Below are positions 18,462-28,025 of a stretch of 64,000 bases of DNA, one piece after another; within the stretch, counting starts at the first letter, position 1; each line of letters opens with the position of its first letter. The notes below the pieces were generated by a model that was not told where the DNA came from, did no database searches, and was given only the letters and a program-made list of their open reading frames with translations. Source of the stretch: Streptomyces nymphaeiformis (GTDB lineage Bacteria; Actinomycetota; Actinomycetes; Streptomycetales; Streptomycetaceae). The stretch is taken from the NCBI RefSeq assembly GCF_014203895.1, contig NZ_JACHJY010000004.1:496001-560000 (forward strand). Direction: 5' to 3'. Position numbers and translations under genes: made by a program.

Positions 18462-19559
18462 GTGAGCGAGACCAGCGGGAAGAGCACCGGCAGCCCCAAG
18501 CTGCGCGCCGAGCTGGACGGCGTCCCCACCTACAAGCCGGGCAAGCCGGCCGCCGCGGGCGGTCCCGTGGCCTTCAAGCTGTCCTCCAACGAGAACCCCT
18601 ACCCGCCGCTGCCGGGGGTCATGGAGACCACGCTGGCCGCCGCCGCGAACTTCAACCGCTACCCCGACATGGCCTGCACCGGCCTGACGGAGGAGCTGGC
18701 GAACCGCTTCGGCGTGCCCGTCTCCCACATCGCCACCGGCACCGGCTCGGTCGGCGTCGCGCAGTCGCTGCTCCAGGCCACCTCGGGCCCGGGCGACGAG
18801 GTGATCTACGCCTGGCGCTCCTTCGAGGCGTACCCGATCATCACGCAGATCAGCGGGGCCACCTCCGTGCAGGTGCCACTGACCGAGGGCGAGGTGCACG
18901 ACCTCGACGCGATGGCCGAGGCGATCACCGACCGGACCCGGCTGATCTTCGTCTGCAACCCCAACAACCCCACGGGCACCGCGGTGCGCCGCGCGGAGCT
19001 GGAGCGGTTCCTGGACCGGGTGCCCTCCGACGTCCTGGTCGTGCTCGACGAGGCGTACAAGGAGTTCGTCCGCGACCGCGAGATCCCGGACGGCATCGAG
19101 CTCTACCGCGACCGGCCCAACGTCGCCGTGCTGCGCACCTTCTCCAAGGCGTACGGCCTGGCGGGGCTGCGGGTCGGCTTCGCGGTCGCCCACGAGCCGG
19201 TGGCGGCGGCGCTGCGCAAGACGGCGGTGCCGTTCGGCGTGAGCCAGCTGGCGCAGGACGCGGCGGTGGCCTCGCTGCGCGCCGAGGACGAACTGCTCGG
19301 GCGTGTCGGCTCGCTGGTGGCGGAGCGCGAGCGGGTCCACGCGGGGCTCGTGTCCCAGGGCTGGACCGTGCCGGACACCCAGGCGAACTTCGTCTGGCTG
19401 CGGCTCGGCGAGCGGACCATGGACTTCGCGGCGGAGTGCGAGCGGCACGGCGTGATGGTGCGGCCGTTCGCGGGCGAGGGCGTGCGCGTCACGATCGGTG
19501 AGTGCGAGGCCAACGACCTGTTCCTGAAGGCGGCGGAGGGCTTCCGCAAGGACGGCTGA
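18462..19559 (+). CDS. hisC: Histidinol-phosphate aminotransferase, HisC paralogue
   Basis: A 365-residue fold-type I PLP aminotransferase, GTG start after GAGGAGG. Motifs: KLSSNENPYPPLP, FVCNPNNPTGTAV, the PLP-aspartate strand VVLDEAYKEFV and the Schiff-base lysine in TFSKAYGLAGLRVGF. The family transfers an amino group between histidinol phosphate (or aromatic amino acids) and 2-oxoglutarate. There is no his operon around it, so it is probably a second copy with aromatic aminotransferase activity, as at the equivalent S. coelicolor position. Confidence 0.88.
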   Translation: MSETSGKSTGSPKLRAELDGVPTYKPGKPAAAGGPVAFKLSSNENPYPPLPGVMETTLAAAANFNRYPDMACTGLTEELANRFGVPVSHIATGTGSVGVAQSLLQATSGPGDEVIYAWRSFEAYPIITQISGATSVQVPLTEGEVHDLDAMAEAITDRTRLIFVCNPNNPTGTAVRRAELERFLDRVPSDVLVVLDEAYKEFVRDREIPDGIELYRDRPNVAVLRTFSKAYGLAGLRVGFAVAHEPVAAALRKTAVPFGVSQLAQDAAVASLRAEDELLGRVGSLVAERERVHAGLVSQGWTVPDTQANFVWLRLGERTMDFAAECERHGVMVRPFAGEGVRVTIGECEANDLFLKAAEGFRKDG

Positions 19560-19562
19560 CCG

Positions 19563-19602
19563 GCTTCAGGGGAGGCCGATCAGCTTCGGGGAGGGCTGAT
19601 CA
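19563..19602. repeat. Tandem 20-bp duplication between convergent genes
   Basis: Two near-identical 20-bp units (19563-19582 and 19583-19602; key parts CTTCAGGGGAGG/CTTCGGGGAGGG and GATCA) lie between the hisC stop and the end of the next gene. The second contains the palindrome GGCTGATCAGCC (19594-19605) that includes that gene's stop codon. Confidence 0.6.
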
Positions 19603-19980
19603 GCCGCCGACGAGCTCCAGGCGGATCGGGTCGCCGTCCCTGACGGTGGCCAGGATCCGCGGGTCGCCGTCGAGCGCGCCCAGGAGGTTGCAGGGACCGG
19701 CGAGCCGGCATTCGTCGCCCCGGGAGATCGGGGTGGGCCCGTAGGGGAGGGCGAGCGCGTCGCCGTCCGTCCAGAAGGCCACGGTGCCCGGGGCCACGAC
19801 CTGGCGCGCGCCGTCCTCGACGGGGACGGAGACCGGAGTGTCGAAGTAGACCTCCTCGCCCCAGGTCCGGGCGGTGGAGGAGATCGGGAGAACCCCCGCG
19901 AGCGCCTTGCTCGTGGGGGTTTCGTCGAGGGTGGCCGTGGTGTGTCCGGCCGGCCAGGAGATGCGTATCCGAAGGGTCAT
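19600..19980 (-). CDS. Cyclophilin-like fold protein (DUF3830/DUF369 type)
   Basis: A 126-residue beta-rich protein. The TLDETPTSKALAGVLPI and GTVAFWTDGDALALPYGPTP blocks match the small cyclophilin-like family found in actinobacteria and archaea. No peptidyl-prolyl isomerase residues are evident. It is divergent from cydA; a perfect-armed inverted repeat lies just before its start and may be its operator. Function unknown. Confidence 0.75.
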   Translation of the reverse strand: MTLRIRISWPAGHTTATLDETPTSKALAGVLPISSTARTWGEEVYFDTPVSVPVEDGARQVVAPGTVAFWTDGDALALPYGPTPISRGDECRLAGPCNLLGALDGDPRILATVRDGDPIRLELVGG

Positions 19981-19988
19981 GGCCCGGA

Positions 19989-20005
19989 TTCAACAATATG
20001 TTGAA
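19989..20005. promoter_or_regulatory. Operator-like palindrome before the cyclophilin-like gene
   Basis: TTCAACA-ATA-TGTTGAA: 7-bp perfect arms, 9 bp upstream of the minus-strand start codon, inside a 202-bp gap shared with the cyd promoter. No matching regulator gene is nearby. Confidence 0.45.
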
Positions 20006-20083
20006 GGCCTTGGGAAGGTGTGACCTTCGGTACAGGACCCCGCCCTACGGTACGGATTTCGTATGAGCCATAATGCTTGTGAA

Positions 20084-20099
20084 TGTGAACGCGTTCACA
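20084..20099. promoter_or_regulatory. Rex operator (ROP) of the cyd operon
   Basis: TGTGAACGCGTTCACA, a perfect 16-bp palindrome matching the Rex operator pattern TGTGAAC-N2-GTTCACA known from S. coelicolor. It is 84 bp upstream of cydA. Rex leaves this site when the NADH/NAD+ ratio rises, so cydABCD is induced at low oxygen. Confidence 0.92.
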
Positions 20100-20182
20100 A
20101 GCGTGTCCTTGTTCCTCCCGAAATGGGTGGGATCAAAGGGGCAAACTGCCGATGTGACCACGCGATGTAAGGAGAAGATGTC

Positions 20183-21691
20183 GTGGACCTAGCTCTGGCG
20201 CCAGAGACTCTGGCGCGCTGGCAGTTCGGCATCACCACCGTCTACCACTTCCTCTTCGTCCCGCTGACGATCTCCCTCGCCGCGCTCACGGCCGGGCTCC
20301 AGACCGCCTGGGTGCGGACGGAGAAGGAGAAGTACCTCAGGGCGACGAAGTTCTGGGGCAAGCTCTTCCTGATCAACATCGCCATGGGTGTGGTCACGGG
20401 GATCGTGCAGGAGTTCCAGTTCGGCATGAACTGGTCCGACTACTCCCGGTTCGTCGGCGACATCTTCGGCGCCCCGCTCGCCTTCGAGGCGCTCATCGCC
20501 TTCTTCTTCGAGTCGACCTTCATCGGTCTGTGGATCTTCGGCTGGGACAAGCTGCCGAAGAAGATCCACCTCGCCTGCATCTGGATGGTGTCGATCGGCA
20601 CGATCCTCTCCGCGTACTTCATCCTGGCGGCCAACTCCTGGATGCAGCACCCCGTGGGCTACCGCATCAACAAGGAGCGCGGCCGGGCGGAGCTCACCGA
20701 CTTCTGGCAGGTGCTCACCCAGAACACCGCGCTCACCCAGTTCTTCCACACGATCACGGCGGCGTTCCTGGTCGGCGGCGCGTTCATGGTGGGCATCTCC
20801 GCGTTCCACCTGGCCCGCAAGAAGCACATCCCGGTCATGCGGACCTCGCTGCGGCTCGGCCTGATCACGCTGATCATCGCCGGCATGGGCACCGCCGTCA
20901 GCGGCGACCTGCTCGGCAAGGTCATGTTCAAGCAGCAGCCGATGAAGATGGCCGCCGCCGAGGCGCTCTGGGACGGCCAGGCGCCCGCACCCTTCTCCGT
21001 CTTCGCCTACGGCGACGTCGAGAAGGGCCACAACACGGTCGCCATAGAGATCCCGGGCCTGCTGTCCTTCCTCGCGAACGACGACTTCAGCTCGTACGTC
21101 CCGGGCATCAACGACGTGAACAGGGCCGAGCAGGAGAAGTTCGGGCCCGGCGACTACCGGCCCAACATCCCCGTCGCCTACTGGGGCTTCCGCTGGATGA
21201 TCGGCTTCGGCATGGCCTCGCTGGCCGTCGGCGTGGTCGGTCTCTGGCTGACCCGGAAGAAGTTCATGCTGGCGCCGGGGATGCGGACCGGTGAGGACGA
21301 GGTGCCGAATCTGGTCCTGTTCAGGCGGAAGGCGCTCAACCCCCGCCTGGGCAAGTGGTACTGGATCATCGCCCTCTGGACGATGGCGTTCCCGCTGATC
21401 GCCAACTCCTGGGGCTGGATCTTCACCGAGATGGGCCGTCAGCCCTGGGTCGTCTACGGCGTGCTGCGCACCCGTGACGCGGTCTCCCCCGGAACCTCCC
21501 AGGGCGAGGTCCTCACCTCGATGATCGTCTTCACCACGCTCTACGCGATCCTCGCCGTCATCGAGGTCAAGCTCCTCGTCAAGTACGTCAAGGCGGGCCC
21601 GCCGGAGCTCACCGAGGACGACCTCAACCCGCCCACCAAGATCGGCGGGGACTCCCGTGACCCCGACCGGCCCATGGCCTTCTCGTACTGA
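20183..21691 (+). CDS. cydA: Cytochrome bd ubiquinol/menaquinol oxidase subunit I
   Basis: A 502-residue membrane protein with about nine helices, GTG start after AAGGAGA. Haem ligand contexts are visible: VYHFLFVPLT (H near residue 22), TQFFHTITAAFLVGG, and the GWIFTEMGRQPWVVYGVL signature. The Q-loop is of the short actinobacterial type. With CydB it forms the high-affinity terminal oxidase that reduces O2 to water and is used under oxygen limitation. First gene of the Rex-controlled operon. Confidence 0.96.
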   Translation: MDLALAPETLARWQFGITTVYHFLFVPLTISLAALTAGLQTAWVRTEKEKYLRATKFWGKLFLINIAMGVVTGIVQEFQFGMNWSDYSRFVGDIFGAPLAFEALIAFFFESTFIGLWIFGWDKLPKKIHLACIWMVSIGTILSAYFILAANSWMQHPVGYRINKERGRAELTDFWQVLTQNTALTQFFHTITAAFLVGGAFMVGISAFHLARKKHIPVMRTSLRLGLITLIIAGMGTAVSGDLLGKVMFKQQPMKMAAAEALWDGQAPAPFSVFAYGDVEKGHNTVAIEIPGLLSFLANDDFSSYVPGINDVNRAEQEKFGPGDYRPNIPVAYWGFRWMIGFGMASLAVGVVGLWLTRKKFMLAPGMRTGEDEVPNLVLFRRKALNPRLGKWYWIIALWTMAFPLIANSWGWIFTEMGRQPWVVYGVLRTRDAVSPGTSQGEVLTSMIVFTTLYAILAVIEVKLLVKYVKAGPPELTEDDLNPPTKIGGDSRDPDRPMAFSY

Positions 21692-21709
21692 GGCTCAGGA
21701 GATCGAGGC

Positions 21710-22711
21710 ATGGAACTCCACGACGTCTGGTTCGTCATCATCGCCGTCCTCTGGACCGGCTACTTCTTCCTCGAGGGATTCGACTTCGGGGTCGGCATCC
21801 TGACCAAGCTGCTCGCCCGTGACCGGGTCGAGAAGCGGGTCCTCATCAACACCATCGGACCCGTCTGGGACGGCAACGAGGTGTGGCTGCTCACCGCCGG
21901 CGGCGCGACCTTCGCCGCGTTCCCCGAGTGGTACGCGACGCTGTTCTCCGGCTTCTACCTGCCGCTTCTGATCATCCTGGTCTGCCTGATCGTCCGGGGC
22001 GTCGCCTTCGAGTACCGGGCCAAGCGGCCCGAGGAGAAGTGGCAGCGCAACTGGGAGCAGGCGATCTTCTGGACCTCGCTGATCCCCGCGTTCCTCTGGG
22101 GCGTGGCCTTCGGCAACATCGTCCGGGGCGTGAAGATCGACGGCGACATGGAGTACGTCGGCAACTTCTGGGACCTGCTCAACCCGTACGCGCTCCTCGG
22201 CGGCCTGGTCACGCTGACCCTCTTCACCTTCCACGGCGCGGTGTTCGCCTCGCTCAAGACGGTCGGGGACATCCGGATGCGGGCGCGGGCGCTCGCGTTC
22301 AGGCTGGGCCTGGTCACGGCGGTGGTCGCGCTGGGCTTCCTGATCTGGACCCAGGTCCACACGGGGAACGGCTGGAGCCTCGCGGCGATGCTGGTCGCCG
22401 TGGTGGCGCTGGTCGGCGCGATCGCCGCCATCAGGGCGGGGCGCGAGGGCTGGTCGTTCGCGCTGTCGGGAGTGACGGTCGCCGCCGCCGTGGCGATGCT
22501 CTTCCTGGCGCTCTTCCCGGACGTCATGCCGTCTTCGCTCAACCCCGAGTGGAGCCTCACCGTGACGAACGCGTCGTCGACCCCGTACACGCTCAAGATC
22601 ATGACCTGGTGCGCGGGCATCGCGACCCCGCTGGTGCTGCTCTACCAGAGCTGGACCTACTGGGTGTTCCGCAAGCGCATCGGCACGCAGCACATCGCCG
22701 AAGCCCACTAG
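21710..22711 (+). CDS. cydB: Cytochrome bd oxidase subunit II
   Basis: A 333-residue membrane protein. The N-terminus MELHDVWFVIIAVLWTGYFF continues into LEGFDFGVGIL and the conserved GPVWDGNEVWLLTAGGATFAAFP block typical of CydB. About eight helices. It lies 18 bp after cydA with ribosome site AGGAGATCG and is followed 29 bp later by cydCD. Confidence 0.96.
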   Translation: MELHDVWFVIIAVLWTGYFFLEGFDFGVGILTKLLARDRVEKRVLINTIGPVWDGNEVWLLTAGGATFAAFPEWYATLFSGFYLPLLIILVCLIVRGVAFEYRAKRPEEKWQRNWEQAIFWTSLIPAFLWGVAFGNIVRGVKIDGDMEYVGNFWDLLNPYALLGGLVTLTLFTFHGAVFASLKTVGDIRMRARALAFRLGLVTAVVALGFLIWTQVHTGNGWSLAAMLVAVVALVGAIAAIRAGREGWSFALSGVTVAAAVAMLFLALFPDVMPSSLNPEWSLTVTNASSTPYTLKIMTWCAGIATPLVLLYQSWTYWVFRKRIGTQHIAEAH

Positions 22712-22740
22712 GGCCGACGTCCACCGCTCACCAGAGGGGC

Positions 22741-25700
22741 ATGTTTCACGTGAAACCGATCGACCCGCGCCTGCTCCGGTACGCCAGGGCCACCCGTCTC
22801 TTCCTCGTCGCGGTGGTCGTGCTCGGCCTCGTCGGAGCGGCGCTGGTCATCGCCCAGGCGATGCTCATCGCCGAGATCGTGGTGGGGGCCTTCCAGAAGG
22901 CCCAGTCGGTTTCCGATCTGACCACCGCGCTGCTGCTGCTCGCCGGAGTGGCGGTGGCGCGGGGGCTGGTCTCCTGGCTGACCGAGCTCGCCGCCCACCG
23001 GGCGAGCGCGGCGGTCAAGTCCGAGCTGCGCGGCCGGCTCCTCGGCCGCGCGGCCGCGCTCGGACCGGGGTGGCTGAGCGGCCAGAAGGCCGGTTCGCTG
23101 ATCGCCCTCGCCACCCGGGGCGTGGACGCCCTCGACGACTACTTCGCCCGCTATCTGCCGCAACTGGGTCTCGCGGTGGTCGTGCCGGTGGCGGTGCTTG
23201 CCCGGATCGTCACCGAGGACTGGGTCTCGGCGGCGATCATCGTGGTCACGCTGCCGCTCATCCCGGTCTTCATGATCCTCATCGGCTGGTACACCCAGGC
23301 CCGGATGGACCGTCAGTGGAAGCTGCTCTCGCGGCTCTCCGGGCACTTCCTGGACGTGGTGGCCGGCCTTCCCACCCTCAAGATCTTCGGCCGCGCGAAG
23401 GCCCAGGCCGAGTCGATCCGGGCGATCACCTCGGAGTACCGCGTCGCGACGATGCGCACGCTGCGGATCGCCTTCATCTCCTCCTTCGCCCTGGAGCTGC
23501 TCTCGACCCTCTCGGTCGCGCTCGTCGCCGTGACCATCGGCATGCGGCTCGTCCACGGTGAGCTCGATCTGTACACCGGGCTCGTCATCCTGGTCCTGGC
23601 GCCCGAGGCGTACCTCCCGCTGCGACAGGTGGGGGCGCAGTACCACGCGGCGGCGGAGGGGCTCGCGGCGGCGGAGGAGATCTTCGAGGTCCTGGAAGCA
23701 CCGGTGCGGGGTGCCGGTACGGGGGCGGTGCCCGCCTCCGTACGGGTCGAGCTGGACCGGGTGACGGTGCGGCACGCGGGGCGCGCCGAGCCCTCGCTCG
23801 ACGCGGCGACGCTGACGGTCGAGCCGGGCGAGACGGTGGCCCTGGTCGGGCCGAGCGGGGCCGGGAAGTCGACGCTCCTCGACGTCGTGCTCGGGTTCGC
23901 GGTGCCGCAGGAGGGCGGTTCGGTACGGGTCGGGGGCGTCGACCTGGGGTCGCTGGACCTTGAGGAGTGGCGGTCCCGGATCGCCTGGGTGCCGCAGCGG
24001 CCGTACCTCTTCGCGGGGACGGTCGCCGAGAACGTACGACTCGCCCGGCCGGACGCGTCTGACTCGGCGGTACGGGAGGCCCTGCGGGACGCGGGGGCGG
24101 ACGGGTTCGTCGCGGGGCTGCCGCGGGGGATCGAGACGGTCCTCGGCGAGGACGGTGCGGGGCTTTCGGCCGGGCAGCGGCAGCGGCTTGCGCTGGCGCG
24201 GGCGTTTCTGGCGGATCGACCGGTGCTGCTGCTCGACGAGCCGACCGCGGCGTTGGACGGTGTCACCGAGGCGGGGGTCGTCGAGGCGGTGCGTCGCCTC
24301 GCGGCGGGGCGGACGGTGCTGCTCGTGGTGCACCGGCCTGCGCTGCTCGCTGTCGCGGACCGGGTGGTGACGGTCGGCGGGGCAGGGGCAGGGGCCGGGG
24401 TCGGTGCGGGTCCCGGGGGTGCGGGTGCGACGGTGAGCGACGGGTCCGTCGGGGAGGTGTGCCCGCCCGGGGCGGAGCGCACGCCCACCACCGGTGCGGA
24501 GCCGACGCCCACACGTCGTACGGCGGCCCTGGCGCGTGTACGTGCCCAGGCCCGGGAGCTCAAGGGGCGGATTGCGCTGGCCTTGTTGCTCGGGAGTCTG
24601 GCGCTCGGGTCGGCCGTGGGGCTCATGGCGGTGTCCGGGTGGCTCATCTCCCGGGCTTCCGAGCAGCCGCCCGTGCTCTATCTGATGATGGCCGTCACCG
24701 CCACGCGCGCCTTCGGCATCGGGCGGGCCGTCTTCCGGTACGCCGAGCGGCTCGTCTCGCACGATGCCGTCCTGCGGATGCTGGCCGACCTGCGGGTCTC
24801 CGTCTACCGGCGGCTTGAGCGGATCGCCCCGGCCGGCCTCGGCCGCACCCGGCGCGGTGACCTCCTCGCGCGGCTCGTGCAGGACGTCGACGCGCTCCAG
24901 GACTACTGGCTGCGCTGGCTGCTCCCGGTGGGCGCCGCACTCCTCGTGGGGGTCGGTTCCGTCGGGTTCACCGCCTGGATGCTGCCCGAGGCCGGGGCCG
25001 TCCTCGCCGTCGGCCTGCTGGTCGCCGGCGTCGCCGTGCCGGCCGCCGGCGGGGCCCTCGCCCGCCGGGCCGAGCGGCGGCTCGCCCCCGCGCGCGGCAC
25101 CCTCGCGACCGCCGTGGCCGATCTGCTGCGCGGCTGCGCCGAACTGACCGTCTCCGGTGCGCTCCGGGGCCGGATCGAGCGGGCCCGGGACGCCGACCGC
25201 GCCCTCACCTCCATCGCCTCCCGGCAGGCCGCCGCCACCGCGCTCGGCGCCGGGCTCTCGGCCCTCGTCTGCGGCCTGACGGTCGCGGCCGCCGCGCTCG
25301 TCGGCGTCCAGGCCGTGCGGGACGGGCGGCTCGACGGCGTGGCCCTCGCCGTGATCGTCCTGACGCCGCTCGCCGCCTTCGAGGCCGTCACCGGACTGCC
25401 GCTCGCCGTCCAGTACCGGCAGCGGGTCAAGCGCAGTGCCGAGCGGGTCTTCGAGGTGCTCGACGCCCCCGTCCCCGTACAGGAGCCGCGGACGCCCGCC
25501 GCTCCCCCGGCGAGCCCGTTCCCGCTGGAGCTGTCCGGGCTCTCGGCCCGGTACGCCGGGCAGGAGCGGCTCGCGCTCGACGGGTTCGGGCTCACCCTGG
25601 AGGCCGGGCGCCGGGTCGCCGTCGTCGGCGCCTCGGGATCGGGCAAGACCACGCTCGCCCAGGTGCTGCTGCGGTTCCTGGACGTGGAGCACGGCACGTA

Positions 25701-26292
25701 TCGGCTCGGCGGTGTCCCCGCGTGGGAGCTCGACGGCGACGCCGTCCGGCGGCTCGTCGGGCTCTGCGCCCAGGACGCCCACCTCTTCGACAGCTCCGTC
25801 CGCGAGAACCTGCGGCTCGCCAAGGTCGGCGCGGACGACGGGGAGCTGCGCGAGGCGCTGCGCCGGGCCCGGCTGCTCGACTGGGTCGACGGCCTGCCCG
25901 CCGGACTCGACACGCTCGTCGGCGAGCACGGCTCCCGGCTCTCCGGAGGCCAGCGGCAGCGGCTCGCGCTCGCCCGGGCCCTCCTCGCCGACTTCCCGGT
26001 CCTCGTCCTCGACGAACCCGCCGAGCACCTGGACCTGACCACCGCCGACGCGCTCACCGACGATCTGCTCCGGGCCACCGAGGGCCGCACGACCGTCCTC
26101 ATCACCCACCGGCTGCACGGACTCGACGCCGTCGACGAGGTGGTGGTCCTCGACGGGGGCCGGACCGTGCAGCGCGGCCCGTACGCCGAGCTCGCGGCGG
26201 TGGACGGCCCGCTGCGGCGGATGCTGGAGCAGGAGGGGCAGACGGATGCGCTTCTGAGGGGCGCAGACCAGCCGACTTTTCTCGCCAAATAG
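22741..26292 (+). CDS. cydCD: Fused CydC-CydD ABC exporter for cytochrome bd assembly
   Basis: A single 1183-residue protein carrying both half-transporters, TMD-NBD-TMD-NBD. The first NBD has Walker A GPSGAGKST near residue 372 and signature LSAGQRQR; the second has GASGSGKTT near 963 and LSGGQRQR. A Gly/Ala/Pro-rich linker (about 545-590) joins the halves. CydDC-type exporters move thiols/haem needed for bd oxidase maturation. ATG after AGAGGGG; its first six codons contain parS 4, giving the peptide MFHVKP. The fusion is usual for actinobacteria. Confidence 0.95.
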   Translation: MFHVKPIDPRLLRYARATRLFLVAVVVLGLVGAALVIAQAMLIAEIVVGAFQKAQSVSDLTTALLLLAGVAVARGLVSWLTELAAHRASAAVKSELRGRLLGRAAALGPGWLSGQKAGSLIALATRGVDALDDYFARYLPQLGLAVVVPVAVLARIVTEDWVSAAIIVVTLPLIPVFMILIGWYTQARMDRQWKLLSRLSGHFLDVVAGLPTLKIFGRAKAQAESIRAITSEYRVATMRTLRIAFISSFALELLSTLSVALVAVTIGMRLVHGELDLYTGLVILVLAPEAYLPLRQVGAQYHAAAEGLAAAEEIFEVLEAPVRGAGTGAVPASVRVELDRVTVRHAGRAEPSLDAATLTVEPGETVALVGPSGAGKSTLLDVVLGFAVPQEGGSVRVGGVDLGSLDLEEWRSRIAWVPQRPYLFAGTVAENVRLARPDASDSAVREALRDAGADGFVAGLPRGIETVLGEDGAGLSAGQRQRLALARAFLADRPVLLLDEPTAALDGVTEAGVVEAVRRLAAGRTVLLVVHRPALLAVADRVVTVGGAGAGAGVGAGPGGAGATVSDGSVGEVCPPGAERTPTTGAEPTPTRRTAALARVRAQARELKGRIALALLLGSLALGSAVGLMAVSGWLISRASEQPPVLYLMMAVTATRAFGIGRAVFRYAERLVSHDAVLRMLADLRVSVYRRLERIAPAGLGRTRRGDLLARLVQDVDALQDYWLRWLLPVGAALLVGVGSVGFTAWMLPEAGAVLAVGLLVAGVAVPAAGGALARRAERRLAPARGTLATAVADLLRGCAELTVSGALRGRIERARDADRALTSIASRQAAATALGAGLSALVCGLTVAAAALVGVQAVRDGRLDGVALAVIVLTPLAAFEAVTGLPLAVQYRQRVKRSAERVFEVLDAPVPVQEPRTPAAPPASPFPLELSGLSARYAGQERLALDGFGLTLEAGRRVAVVGASGSGKTTLAQVLLRFLDVEHGTYRLGGVPAWELDGDAVRRLVGLCAQDAHLFDSSVRENLRLAKVGADDGELREALRRARLLDWVDGLPAGLDTLVGEHGSRLSGGQRQRLALARALLADFPVLVLDEPAEHLDLTTADALTDDLLRATEGRTTVLITHRLHGLDAVDEVVVLDGGRTVQRGPYAELAAVDGPLRRMLEQEGQTDALLRGADQPTFLAK
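22743..22756. promoter_or_regulatory. parS: parS site 4, inside the start of cydCD
   Basis: Perfect GTTTCACGTGAAAC covering codons 1-6 of cydCD, about 20 kb from parS 3. As in the HAD gene, the palindrome is read as MFHVKP. Confidence 0.9.
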
Positions 26293-26312
26293 GACTTACT
26301 AGGCTCAAGCCC

Positions 26313-28025
26313 ATGACCGCTGCCGCGTCCGACGCATCGGACCCCCTGGAAGTCGCCACCCAGGCCACCCGCAGCCTCCAGGGGCTGTCCACGGAGCTCA
26401 CCGCCCGCGTGCCGCAGCTCCTGGAGGCCATGCGCTCCGTCGGCACCGGGCTCGAACTCCACTCCACGCTCGACCGGATCTGCGAGACCGCCGCCGAGCT
26501 CGCCGACGCGCGGTACGCGGCGATCGGCGTCGTCGACGACGAGGGCGAGGGGCTGTCCGACTTCGTCACCTTCGGCGTCGACGAGGACGTGGCCCGGCGC
26601 ATCGGCCACCGCCCCGACGGGCACGCGGGACTCCTCGGCGCGCTGATCCGCGACCCGCAGACCATCCGCCTCGCCGATCTGTCCGCCGATCCCCGCGCGG
26701 CGGGATTCCCGCCGGGACACCCGCCGATGCGGAGCTTCCTCGGCGTCCCCATCCGGGTCCAGGGCGAGATCTTCGGCAACCTCTATCTCGCGGAGAAGCA
26801 CGGCGGCGGCGAGTTCAACGACTACGACGTGCACATGGTCCGGGTCCTCGCCACCGAGGCCGGCATCGCGATCGGCAACGCCCGCCTGTACGAGGCGGCC
26901 CGGCAGCGCGAACGGTGGATCGACGGCTCGGTCGCCGTCACCACCGCGCTGCTCTCCGGCGGCGACGCGGACGACGCGCTCACGGTCGTCGCCGAGCAGG
27001 CGCGCCGGCTCGCGGACGCCGACGCCGGGATCGTGCTGCTGCCCGCCGAGGAGGGCGGCCTGGAGATCGTCGCCGTCTCCTCGCCCCGGCCCGTGAAGTC
27101 GCTGGGCATGGTCGTCCCGCCCGGGAGCGCCGTCGTGAAGGAACTCCTGGACGGCGAGGCCGTCTTCGTGGCCGACGCCTCGACGGACCCGCGCATGCTG
27201 AGCCGGCTGACGTCCTCGTACGGACCGAGCATGATCCTGCCGCTGCAGTCCGGCGGGCGGGTCCTCGGCGCGCTCGCCACGCCACGGGCGCGCGGCGCCC
27301 GGCAGTTCACGGAGATGGAGCGGACGCTCGCCACCCAGTTCGCCTCGCAGGCCGCCCTCGCCCTGATGATGGCCGACGCCCAGCGCGACCGGGAGCGCCT
27401 CGCCGTCTTCGAGGACCGCGACCGGATCGCCCGCGACCTGCACGACCTGGTCATCCAGCGGCTCTTCGCCACCGGCATGATGCTGGAGAGCGCGCAGCGG
27501 AAGTCGATCGTTCCCGCCGTGCGCGAGGGCGTCGGCAAGGCCGTGGACGAACTGGACGTGACCATCCAGGAGATCCGTACGGCGATCTTCGCGCTCCAGC
27601 AGGGGCCCGCCGAGGCTCCGTCGGGGCTGCGCACCCGCGTCCTGCGGGAGATCAACATGGCGGCCGTGCCGCTCGGCTTCAAGCCCGCGCACCGCTTCCT
27701 CGGCGCGATCGACTCGACGGTCGGGGAACTCACCGGGAAGAACCTCATCGCCGCGCTGCGCGAGGCGCTGTCCAACGCGTTCCGGCACGCGGAGGCGAGC
27801 CGCATCGAGGTCGTCGTCGACGCCGGGGTCACCCTGCCCGACGGCTCCGCCGGGGTGCGCCTCTCGGTCGCCGACGACGGCATCGGCATCCCGGCGGGCG
27901 GGCGGCGCAGCGGCCTGCGCAACCTGGCCCGCCGGGCCGAGTCGCTGGGCGGCGCGAGCTGGTGCGACCCGGGCCTGGGCGAGGACGGCGGTGGCACGAC
28001 GGTGGTCTGGGAGGCACCGCTCTGA
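26313..28025 (+). CDS. Two-GAF sensor histidine kinase, DevS/DosT-like
   Basis: A 570-residue cytoplasmic kinase. Tandem GAF domains lie at about residues 45-200 and 215-355. The HisKA_3 dimerisation helix has the phospho-acceptor histidine in ARDLHDLVIQRLF near residue 378. The HATPase_c has the N-box EALSNAFRHAEASRI and the G1 box VADDGIGIPAG. GAF1 could bind haem and sense O2, NO or redox as in DevS, which would suit its place 20 bp after cydCD; this is inference. No response regulator gene adjoins it. Confidence 0.9.
   Translation: MTAAASDASDPLEVATQATRSLQGLSTELTARVPQLLEAMRSVGTGLELHSTLDRICETAAELADARYAAIGVVDDEGEGLSDFVTFGVDEDVARRIGHRPDGHAGLLGALIRDPQTIRLADLSADPRAAGFPPGHPPMRSFLGVPIRVQGEIFGNLYLAEKHGGGEFNDYDVHMVRVLATEAGIAIGNARLYEAARQRERWIDGSVAVTTALLSGGDADDALTVVAEQARRLADADAGIVLLPAEEGGLEIVAVSSPRPVKSLGMVVPPGSAVVKELLDGEAVFVADASTDPRMLSRLTSSYGPSMILPLQSGGRVLGALATPRARGARQFTEMERTLATQFASQAALALMMADAQRDRERLAVFEDRDRIARDLHDLVIQRLFATGMMLESAQRKSIVPAVREGVGKAVDELDVTIQEIRTAIFALQQGPAEAPSGLRTRVLREINMAAVPLGFKPAHRFLGAIDSTVGELTGKNLIAALREALSNAFRHAEASRIEVVVDAGVTLPDGSAGVRLSVADDGIGIPAGGRRSGLRNLARRAESLGGASWCDPGLGEDGGGTTVVWEAPL

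Noticed and set aside
20084..20099. LacI-type operator
   Set aside because: The palindrome fits Rex (TGTGAAC-N2-GTTCACA) exactly and lies before cydA, the classical Rex target.
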